NCBI RefSeq assembly: GCF_000090795.2
Contig: NW_003546251.1
Coordinates: forward strand, 470,363 to 499,708
DNA length: 29,346 bases
DNA from: Amphimedon queenslandica
Lineage: Eukaryota > Porifera > Demospongiae > Haplosclerida > Niphatidae
Reading direction: 5' to 3'
A model generated the notes under the pieces. That model saw only the letters and a list, made by a program, of their open reading frames with translations. It was not told where the DNA came from and did not search any database. The position numbers and the translations under genes were made by a program. This document shows positions 1 through 24,437 of the stretch, one piece after another. Within the stretch, counting starts at the first letter, position 1. Each line of letters starts with the position of its first letter.

Positions 1-30
1 TGCATATCAAACTATTCAATTGCTATATAG

Positions 31-479
31 TGGTCTTATGGTGTGGTACTGTGGGAGATATTCAGTTTGGGTAGAGGTCCTTATCCTGGTTTGGATAATG
101 CTGATATTCCGGATTATGTCTCAGCTGGAAACAGACTGAAGCAACCTTCACTATGTCCACCAGTAATGTAAGATACTATTATTGATGTTTATGCTCATAC
201 ACGTTGATGTGAGTGTGTGCTTGTTTATCATATTTCAATGTTAGTATAATACCTGTTTAAGTCCTTTTCTAAAATTTGGTACACTACTTTACCTGCATTC
301 AATTTTAACTCATCTGTAGTTACACACTGATGACTCAATGCTGGTCTCATGTTCCAGCTGAAAGACCAAAGTTCTCTGAGATTGTTAATACCTTTACAAA
401 AATGGATCAAGAGGTTTTGACAGCTGTATCCACCAGTAACAATAATGATAGGCCTTACTTTGTTTTAGAATCTGTATAA
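31..479 (+). CDS. Receptor tyrosine kinase, C-terminal end (5' part outside window)
   Basis: Two exons are visible: 31-167 (after an AG at 29-30, ending AT|gtaaga) and 320-479 (after AG 318-319, ending in TAA). The first encodes kinase subdomain IX with WSYGVVLWEIFSLGRGPYPG. The second gives QCW..VPAERPKFSEI (subdomain XI) and a short tail ending PYFVLESV. The WS.GV..WE...G..P and CW....RP signatures are those of animal receptor tyrosine kinases. The 137-nt exon and its phase-2 end match exon 13 of the downstream kinase gene exactly, so the two genes are tandem paralogues. The tail after the kinase is only about 30 residues, unlike the ~335-residue tail of its neighbour. The ectodomain is not in the window, so ligand class cannot be judged. 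Confidence 0.88.
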
Positions 480-712
480 AAGACATTTTTATTCAATCCC
501 AAGTTATTTTTATCAATTTCATGCTTATTTTTTATTTTTAATGCTGCTTGTTTGTACTTTGTACTTTAGAAATTATTATTTTATTTTTTCTAATTGCCCC
601 GGGGCACCCCAACGTGACTTAGTACCGCCCATTGGCTATGGGATAAAATGTACTGCCAAGTCTAAGCTTCATACATTTTCTTTTCTTTTATTTTTAAGGC
701 GAGCTCTTTTGG
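480..712 (+). promoter_or_regulatory. Short intergenic gap between tandem kinase genes
   Basis: Only 233 bp separate the stop of the first kinase gene from the first possible ATG of the second. The gap must hold the end of one transcript and the start of the next. No AATAAA or TATA box is clear. A pyrimidine tract ending in ttttaag at about 680-698 looks like a splice acceptor just before the ATG, so a 5' UTR intron is possible. Confidence 0.35.
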
Positions 713-727
713 ATGGTCTTTAAAGCA

Positions 728-15697
<14,970 letters not shown>

Positions 15698-16117
15698 CTT
15701 GTAATCATGTACCTATCTTTAGCCCTCCTCTCTCTCTTTTGTTCTTTCTTTGTCAAGTATATATATCATAATATTATTTTTGTATCGTTGGCATCATTGT
15801 TGTTATTATTATTAAGCAGTATTATTAATAAAAGGTAGAAATCATTAATTTTAAATTTAAGGGAGTCACTTCTACACACCATGTTCATGTTCATGCATCA
15901 TAATATACAGGACTGTTGATGATAGCAGGATTAAACTTGTAATTATTTTAGCCCTGATATAGGAATTTAATTGGAAAAATAAAAGTTTTGAAATAATAGA
16001 AAGTAAACAAAGTAAGAAACTAAATGAAATCTAAAGCATAAACTATTAAACTACGAAGAACTAAATCAATAATAAATCTATCTACTGACTAACTAAAGGG
16101 TTCAATATTGTAAATAA
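15698..16117. other. Tail-to-tail intergenic region (kinase / cupin gene)
   Basis: 420 bp between convergent stop codons. The kinase 3' UTR carries a CT tract, ttgttctttctttgtcaag and AATAAA at 15827-15832. A second AATAAA is near 15978. On the minus strand ATTAAA at 15966-15971 could serve the cupin gene. No coding signal is visible. Confidence 0.6.
15827..15832 (+). terminator. Poly(A) signal AATAAA for the receptor kinase
   Basis: A canonical AATAAA 130 bp after the TAA stop of the kinase gene. Confidence 0.6.
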
Positions 16118-17452
16118 CTATTGCTTAGTTTTGTCCATGTATTCTGTGAACTCTTTCATGAGAAGCTCTCTCATTTTATGAAACGTGTAATCGGTGTCAG
16201 GCCTGAATTCGCAGATCTCAGAAGTATCAGAAACATAATCAAAAAATGGCCAGTCTGTTGTATCGTTGGTTCCATACTGGTAGCACTGTATGGTAGCACA
16301 ATAGTCATCGGTATAGTTCCATAGCTGGTGGGTTTGGAACCAATTTGGTGATATCCATGTGATATCACCTTTTCGAACATCAAATTTCATCAGCTCTGGG
16401 GTCTTGTCATTCTCAGCTAGTTTATTGAATATTTTAATGGTCAGTCCACCGTGAACCACCCTGATAACAGCGTAAGAGTTGCCATGATTATGTATGGGAC
16501 TACCATGATCCTTGGGCCATATTTCAAGTACGTACGGTATACCAGGGGAGCTACCCCTGTTGACCCCCAGGGTCACTCGTAGGTATGTCTCCTTTAGCGA
16601 ACCAAACTGGGCAGCTTTACTTTCCAGCTTTTTGCGAAGTATGCCATTTTTAAGACTGTGTCGAATGGCGTCAGAAAGCTGGTATTTATCTTTACCTGAG
16701 GCTGTTGGTGCCCAATCTAAATCAACATTAGGAGCTGTAACGTTGGAATACAACTCCAGACAATATGAAGGTAGACTAGCTGAGAATGTATAATCATTGC
16801 CATCAAGCAGAAACATATTCAATTTGGAGCTGTCTAATACTAGAGGTGACCAGTTGCAGACCAGTGGGTTTCTATCAAACGCAACCTTATCCTCTATATC
16901 AATCAATGATTTAGTGTACTTCTCGATCATATTATCCTTTGGCATTTCATCATATTGCTCTATCTTCCTTCGTATCTCATGACTGAAGAGGTACTTCAGT
17001 CGTTTGCGTTCTTTTTCAGGGTCTTTTGCTTTGGCCAAAAAATCATATTCAAGTAGCGTGGTTTCATCCATTCGATACCCTTTACCATATTTCAGCACCA
17101 GGTTGTCACGATCATAACTCAACCAATACGATATCTTACGCTCCTTTTCAAATCCGACTTTCTCATTTTTAACTGTCCCAGTGGCAGTTACTAATGAGGT
17201 GTGTTTCCCATCTATGAACATGGAGAACTCAACTGAGTTTTCAAAAACAGAGAGGGCAATCCATTGGTCAGCTCCTGGCTTACCTTTCGATATATTGGGA
17301 CGAACGACAATAAAGAATCGTGTGGAGCGCTGAATGGAGAATATAAGGGTGCCCTGACCAATTACTGGGAAGTCTTTAGTCCAGTTTGGAGTGCTTTTTG
17401 CAGCAATGAGCTCCTCTATGCTTGTAGGTGATTGAGTGTCATTGGTAGCCAT
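16118..17452 (-). CDS. Cysteine-dioxygenase-like cupin protein, intronless
   Basis: Single-exon frame of 444 aa from an ATG at 17452 (CCAATGG context). The frame is open further upstream but without another ATG. The C-terminal third reads as a type I cysteine dioxygenase fold: VLEIWPKDHGSPIHNHG, then a glycine turn (VVHGG), then WFQTHQLWNYTD. The putative iron ligands are His321, His323 and His375. Their spacing equals that of the His86/His88/His140 triad known for mammalian CDO1, and an Asn follows the third His by four in both. The Cys that forms the Cys-Tyr cofactor in CDO1 (five after the second His) is Ala here, so an altered thiol dioxygenase or another cupin activity is possible. The ~140-residue N-terminal region is beta-rich with SYWLSYDRDN and KYGKGYRMDETTLLEYDF and I cannot assign it; a charged helical linker follows. 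No signal peptide, so probably cytosolic. No introns, unlike its multi-exon neighbours. Confidence 0.8.
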   Translation of the reverse strand: MATNDTQSPTSIEELIAAKSTPNWTKDFPVIGQGTLIFSIQRSTRFFIVVRPNISKGKPGADQWIALSVFENSVEFSMFIDGKHTSLVTATGTVKNEKVGFEKERKISYWLSYDRDNLVLKYGKGYRMDETTLLEYDFLAKAKDPEKERKRLKYLFSHEIRRKIEQYDEMPKDNMIEKYTKSLIDIEDKVAFDRNPLVCNWSPLVLDSSKLNMFLLDGNDYTFSASLPSYCLELYSNVTAPNVDLDWAPTASGKDKYQLSDAIRHSLKNGILRKKLESKAAQFGSLKETYLRVTLGVNRGSSPGIPYVLEIWPKDHGSPIHNHGNSYAVIRVVHGGLTIKIFNKLAENDKTPELMKFDVRKGDITWISPNWFQTHQLWNYTDDYCATIQCYQYGTNDTTDWPFFDYVSDTSEICEFRPDTDYTFHKMRELLMKEFTEYMDKTKQ

Positions 17453-17574
17453 TGGAGGGTCTGACACTCTGGTTATTTTCTGTAGTCTGTAGACTAAGAA
17501 AAGATAAGAATACCGTGTACCAGAAGGTATCAGTATTAAAATACAAAAATTATTGCTTGCTGAGCTACTTTATA

Positions 17575-18023
17575 TGCAAGCCCATATCAGTGCATGAGGG
17601 TAGGTGTATCAGTAATTGTACAATAGTTTCCCAATAAAGTGCACTATTACCTTCTAACGAGTATTACTACAAGATTCTCTTAAAAAACTTTACCAGTTCC
17701 TTTGAGTAAAGCCATAACTACAGCCACACTAATGGACAGTCACTATGTAGTCATAATGGGGGCACTATTAGTGAGCCATTCACCTACTGTGAATGAATAA
17801 AGTCCTACTTGTGTGTGACTAATGGTCACTATGATTATTATTATCATGCATCTTGACTATATACATGTAATTGCTATTTTGCAATGCATCATATATGTTG
17901 TTTTATCAAGACTGGGTAATTATTTATTGTGATCTAATATTATTTATCTTTCTCTTGAATTTACATTTACCTAATCAATTCTGATTTACTCTATAAGCCC
18001 TTGGCTGCATCTTCTATCAGTAA
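17575..18023 (+). repeat. Dispersed ~0.5-kb repeat, copy B
   Basis: Same orientation and over 90% alike by eye to 10007-10523, from tgcaagcccatatcagtgca to ggctgcatcttctatc. A ~65-base internal segment present in copy A is missing. It lies just upstream of the cupin gene start, so it may influence or contain its 5' UTR or promoter. Confidence 0.85.
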
Positions 18024-18045
18024 TATCAAAAGTAGATACATGTAC

Positions 18046-18475
18046 TTTCACTTCAGTTTAGTTCTAGTACTGAGACACTGGTGAAGTTTAGTTCCAGTTT
18101 AGTTCTAGTACTACAAGACTCGTATAAGCTAGTTCTAGTTTATTTCTAGCTCTTACAACTATAGTAAAAATAGTACTAGTTCTAGTTTAGTTCTAGTACT
18201 ACAAGACTCGTATAAGCTAGTTCTAGTTTATTTCTAGCTCTTACAACTATAGTAAAAATAGTACTAGTTCTAGTTTAGTTCTAGTACTACAAGACTCGTA
18301 TAAGCTAGTTCTAGTTTATTTCTAGCTCTTACAACTATAGTAAAAATAGTACTAGTTCTAGTTTAGTTCTAGTACTACAAGACTCGTATAAGCTAGTTCT
18401 AGTTTATTTCTGGCTCTTACAACTATAGTATAAATAGTACTATTTCTAGTTTTTGGAACTATAGAACTATGAAAA
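18046..18475 (+). repeat. 88-bp minisatellite, four copies plus degenerate flanks
   Basis: ttctagtactacaagactcg occurs at 18103, 18191, 18279 and 18367, an exact 88-bp period. Copies are nearly identical; the last degenerates after tttctggctcttac. Sub-words gtttagttctagtac and agttctagtttattt recur inside each unit, suggesting an older short repeat built around CTAG. Confidence 0.95.
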
Positions 18476-18530
18476 AAGGCAGCACTAGAAATGATTTAGT
18501 TCTAGTACCAAGGAACTACAACAACACTAT

Positions 18531-18656
18531 AACTCCCTCTCTCTCTCTTTTGTTCTTTCTTTGTCAAGTATCATATTATTATTTTTGTATTGTTGTCATC
18601 ATTGCTATTATTTTAGCAGTATTAATAACAAGATGTTCTAAATTATAATGGAGTCA
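18531..18656 (+). repeat. Duplicated piece of the receptor kinase 3' UTR
   Basis: tctctcttttgttctttctttgtcaagtat and the following ttatttttgtat, gttgtcatcattg and agcagtatt match 15723-15872, just after the kinase stop. The AATAAA of the original is degenerate here (aataaca). No kinase coding sequence precedes it. Confidence 0.8.
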
Positions 18657-18747
18657 TTTGAGATATGCAGTGCATATATATGTATTTGTATAATCTATGT
18701 GAAGAATCTGTTTAGTTATCATACAAGGTTAACATGGGAATAAATTA

Positions 18748-18753
18748 TTTATT
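18748..18753 (-). terminator. Poly(A) signal AATAAA for CLP1
   Basis: TTTATT on the + strand, read as AATAAA on the CLP1 strand, 80 bp after its stop codon. Confidence 0.6.
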
Positions 18754-18832
18754 TAAAAAATGATATTATCTATAATAATTATACAACATAAAATTGCATA
18801 AGAATAATAATGTGACAATCAGGATTGCTCTA

Positions 18833-19315
18833 TTATTTAAAGTCCACAAATTCAATGTCACTCAACAGTAAAAATTTTCTTGGTAGAGGACTAGGAGCTG
18901 GCGAGAGTACAGTGATGGTCTCAGCGTCTGTATTGACAGCTGTTCTGTAAGAGAGAGGGAGAGAAATAATCCCGCTATGGTATAACAACAAGAAGTAACA
19001 TGTACAAGTACAATTACTGTATTATTTAAAACTTTTTTAGATAAATAAATATACCTTGCAGCTGCTTAATTTGTGAGCATTCAAAATTATTTTTTCTATA
19101 AATTACAAAGTCTTTGATTATCATCAAAGGGATATTGAGACACTTATGCTCTGCATGTTGAAAGTTTTCAATTCCTCAATTTAAAAAAATAGCTTCAAAT
19201 ATCATGCCTTTCCCCCCAAAACTAACTCGGCAAATACCTCATTACATATTCTGATGCATAATGATATGTCCTATGCTACAGAGCCAATTCTGATTAAAGT
19301 TTTAGAGTTATAAAC

Positions 19316-19376
<61 letters not shown>

Positions 19377-20108
19377 GTACTTACATGCATAAAAATCCAG
19401 CACTGCTACAGCTGACTACATTTTCTTCAAGTGAAGTTGCCATGCTTAAACTTACTATCCTATTAACAAGATCTTTGTCTAAAATAAAAAGAAATCAAGA
19501 TAATAATGATAGAGTACAAAACTTAGTATATTGTCCTCTACTTCATTTCTTAATCCATCTTTCTTTCCCCCTCTTCTCTCTCTCCCTTTGCATAATTATT
19601 ACTAACTTATTTCAACAGGTACTAGCTGTGTGTTGCCATCTTCTGCCGTTGCTCCAATCGGTAAACAAGACTCCGGAACTTCAGGAGCTACAGAAAGTTA
19701 TTAAAGTGAGAGCTACATACATAAACTTGTTTACAGAGTGCAGGTAGATTATAGTTTCACTGTATTGAATTCACAGGATTACACTTTCAGATTTAGCCCC
19801 CTCCCTCCCTCTAAATCTACTTTGTTGCTACAATGTCAACTCTTTGTCTTAAGTTATGTACATTACAGTATCCCTATCACTCTTGTCCCAATTCCTTCCC
19901 TTTCCCTTTCTCTCTCTCTCTCTGGCCCTCTCTTTCTCTCTCTTCCATTGTATTCCCTACCTCCAATTTTATAAACAGAGACTTCAGAAAATGGCACTTC
20001 AAAGGAGAAAGGAAACAAAGATAAGGATCCTTTTTTGCCGTAAAAATATTCCCGAACGACATTATTTCTGTGATTCTTACGAAACTCTCTACCTCTGACT
20101 ACAGTCTA

Positions 20109-20166
<58 letters not shown>

Positions 20167-23100
20167 GGAGAGGGAGAGAGAGAAAACCACTTTTAATGTA
20201 TTGGTAAGGATATGGTGTATACTGATCATGTAGCAACATTTTAATAGTGACACATTATTGGGTGTAGGCTATGTAGCAAATAGTTGCCTAATAAAGGATA
20301 CAGCATTTCATTTGTAAAAAACAAATTGACCGCGACAATGCACCAATTAAGTCTTACTCCTCCAGACTTTGGCAGCCTTATGATTGATGTGGTTTTGGGT
20401 AAGTCTCGCTGGAAATCAATACACAGTCTCTCGTGATCCAACACTAACACAGCATCAACTGGAGGAAAGGGAAGAGTTATGAAAGATATTAGAAAGGAAG
20501 GACATAACAAAAAGGAAAGGGGAAAGACATAAACCTAATACTTGCTTACCTTCATACACTTTAGCACAATGAAGTAAGCACTTGTAGCCACTTCCATCAA
20601 TCCAGCCGCAAGTGTTAATGATACACCCACTGTACTTATCTGGAAGGAATGAAGGGGGAGAAAGGGAGGGAAAGGGAGGGGGATAATCAAAGGAAAAATG
20701 AGAGAGACTATATTGACATTATGATATGCTACAATGTACACACTGGGCACAAAATAACCCACCCAAACCCAAAGTAGCTTTAGAGATAGAAAATTTGTAT
20801 TTAAAACTTTATAGCAGACATAATCATGTTCCACTTAATATTGCTTATTATTGTTATCAATAGAGGTAATATGACCAAACAGGAACAAAGATAGTAAAAG
20901 AGAGATAAATTGTGATTACTCTATTATATATACAAACATTATTATTATTATTATACTCTTACATGCTTGAGTAATAAGTAGACATATATGGCTGCTAGAG
21001 ACAGTTTATATATTTCTCAGAATAAGTTACCAATAACAATGTACATTGAAATAATAATACAGCTGTATTATTAATAGGAAATGACGTCACACCCTCCAAT
21101 TAATAAAAGCAAGTAGAGTTAAGTTTTCGCAGGTCAGCCATGGAGAAAGGACTGCTCTTAACTCTCTTATTTCTGGTCGTTGCTCTTTCTATTACTGAAG
21201 CAAAAGGGGGGAAGCATAGTTCTCGTTGGGGGAACCTGAAGCATAAGAACTCTGCCAGCCACTGCCCCAACAACACCTGCCACCAGCCATGCGAGCTAGT
21301 TACTTGTCAGACCAACACAACTTGTGTCGAGAGGATCAAGACCTGTCGCTCCAATAACACTGTCAATATCACTCGCTCTCACTGCGAGAAGCCTCGTCGG
21401 AGTTCCTCCTGTAACTGTAGCGCGAGTCAGATATGCGTGAGGAAAGGAAAGGCCAGTCCTACCTGCAGAGCAAGGAATCTGAATGCTCAACCAGTCACTA
21501 ATTTTGTTACATGCCCAAAGAAGCCTACAAGAGTTGGTGGTGGCCATAAGGGGAGGCACAGAGGTGGCCATAGGGGAAGACATGGAGGAGGAAGACATAG
21601 GGGAGGAGGACGGCATAGGGTAGGAGGCCATCGTGCTAAAGGACATGGTTATGGAGGAGGATTTGGTAAATGAAGTATTAACTGATAAGCCACCAAAAAT
21701 TGTTATTTTGGATTTCATACTTACCTTGTTGAAAATATGTGTAATGTACAGTAGACTATCGTTATGTAACTCTTTCGCTAGCTACAACTATGCATACACC
21801 CTTTCCCTTTTGCTTCACATAATTATATAATAATATTGTATGTATTTTCTTCAATCATCAAAGCTGTATTTCTTCCTATTAATTCCTTGTTAATACATTA
21901 ATGGCACGCACACGTTCTGATTAAATTTCATAATCAGTCCCTAATTTGAAGACATATATAGCAAAGCTTTTGTTGATAAGCCAATTAATATGGAGCCTTA
22001 TGACCACTACAGAGTAAATATAGACAGCCTGATAAACAACTTTTTATGCCTATGGTGATAGAATATTGTACGAACATAATGTCCAGCTGTTAACATAATG
22101 TCCAGTCTAAAATGGCGGTTGTTGTGAATAGTCAGGTGCTAATTCAGACTTCATTCTTATAATTTTAATTTTGCCAATACAAAAGATAATAATAATAACA
22201 GTGCCTCCCTTGTGGGTTGTCCAAGAACCTTACAAAATGTGAAGAAGCCAAAAGAGGGCAACCCATTTGGGAAAAGAAAAGGTCATCAACAAGGCAGATG
22301 CTAACAGATGTCATTAATAGAAATGATGCTCTTAACTGTAGTAGATGTTTTGTTTATTCAAGCAAATGCTGAACTAGTATGTCAATAATGGCATAAAGAC
22401 CAAAATGTCCCCATTCCACCCCACTATTATAGATTATTATAACTAGCTATTCTTGTTTACACAGTCGAGTAATACACTGCCAATTGTTACTGGCACACAA
22501 AGGCACAAAAGAAATTGGTTGCTATGCACTGGGCAAAAGCGTTGCCATGCACCAAGAAGCAGCAATTCATTAGTAACGTGATCAATATATCAAAGAGCTA
22601 AGCCAGCCATGAGGCTAGCAGAAAGAACTTAATGCCTTTAATAATGACTAAGGTATGAATCTCAGTCTCAGAAGTAGCTATAGTGTGATTTATGAAGGAT
22701 AACTCAATTAGTAACTTAGCATCTTGACACAATAAAACATAGACATGTAGTCCCGACATATTAATGACAGCAATTTGGAGTAATGTTGTTAATGTACCAA
22801 GTATTAGCTTGGTTAGTCAAGTGTGAATATAGTGAGTGATTCCATTCCAAACAATCTATAAACATAGCCTCATTCTTCCGTTACATCATGTACATCAGGC
22901 GAACATACATGCATGTATGTTAGGTGAAGGAAGCTAAGTCAGTATCAGTCACATTAAACTAATTATAGCCCATGCAACAGACTGTTACTATTGTCTCACT
23001 TGTTGGATTCTCTTTACATCTCTCCTGATACATTTCAAAGGTTTTGCTGACGAGCGTATCGTAGAACTTGAGGTTCGAGGCCGGATTATTGTGACCATAG

Positions 23101-24397
23101 TGGTAAACAAGACTGCCGGGTTTGAGGAACTCGTTTTCCTCAATACCAGCAGGTCTCTCGATTGGTAGAACTCCTAAAGAGAATACGTGAACATGATAAA
23201 TATTAAATACTGTATAATAAATGTTAATAGTACTACACTGAAAGAGCATTGCTAGTAGTACACTACACACAATTAAGATAAGAAACCACTATATCATGAG
23301 AAAACACTCAGATGACAGTTATTATGCTTCAAACCATAAGGAAAAATGGAAGGGGATTATTATATACATGTACATGTAGTCTTAAGCCATTATCTGTATA
23401 GTATTATTTTACTATTAAGATAAGAGCTGATGTAAGATAAACCGCCAATAAAATATGCAATAGCAGGTGGTGTAGCATTGATATGACGTACACATAAGTT
23501 CTGACTGTCGACTGAAGCAAATTATGCTTCAATTTTTGCCCATTAATTTTAGGCACTGCCCCAAATTCCATTCTATTATGCTTTGAAATGAATCCAATCC
23601 TGCTCATTATTATCCTCCTATTTTAATCTTTACTCAGATATCAACTATCAAGTTACATGTACATGCATCTGCTATAGCTGCAATATTGTAATAATGCCAG
23701 AATCTGAAAATGTTTCCAGACTTTGCGTCACTTCAAAATAGCACAGCCCAAGCCAATGGATTCACCACACTTGCGTGAGTCACCACGCTTGAATGGGTCA
23801 CCACGCTTGAGGAGGTGAGCATTAAGTGGTTGGGTTGTTGTACTACGACTTGAAATCATGTGGTCAGTCAGAAATTTTGACCCATCATGCTTCCATTATG
23901 CCAGCATAATAACTTGCCCTATTTTGCTCCAAATCATACTAACATAATTTGCCTAGCCCTAGACTTCCCATTTCACACATGAGCAGGTGTATTTATTCCT
24001 GGTACATTAGTGAACAATATCTATTCATGATTCTATACATGTAATCCAGTGAGAAAAATTGTGCCATGCTGTTCATGACAATGCCATGTTCTCAGACTTT
24101 ATTGTTTATTTATTGAATTACTATACAAAGGAGATGCAATGACTAGCACTAATGCTCCTCTGTTGAAAATTGGGCAATACCCAGAGACTAAACATCTTTA
24201 ACCCACAATAGAATAACTGTACTGAAATTGTACTGATGGATAGGCAGACCCAATAAATAAAGCAAAGCTCTCAGTCACTGACTGACTGTATTGATAAATC
24301 AACAGACATTACTTGATTAGTAATGACAGTTGATATACTTACCAATAGAGCCAGGTATGGAGATGTCACTCTAAAAGCAGGAAGAAAAGGAAGTCAC

Positions 24398-24437
<40 letters not shown>

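Noticed and set aside
17453..17467. Upstream GTG start for the cupin gene
   Set aside because: GTG starts are not expected in an animal nuclear gene; the ATG at 17452 has a good context.
18103..18454. Repeat array considered as CRISPR
   Set aside because: 88-bp head-to-tail units with no variable spacers, in a eukaryotic genome: a minisatellite.
19385..19747. 120-residue + strand frame
   Set aside because: Shadow of two CLP1 exons and the intervening intron on the minus strand.
21296..21718. 140-residue frame antisense to the nested gene (Met/Ser/Pro-rich)
   Set aside because: It is the shadow of the Gly/His/Arg repeats; it has no signal or splice logic and overlaps the better-supported gene.
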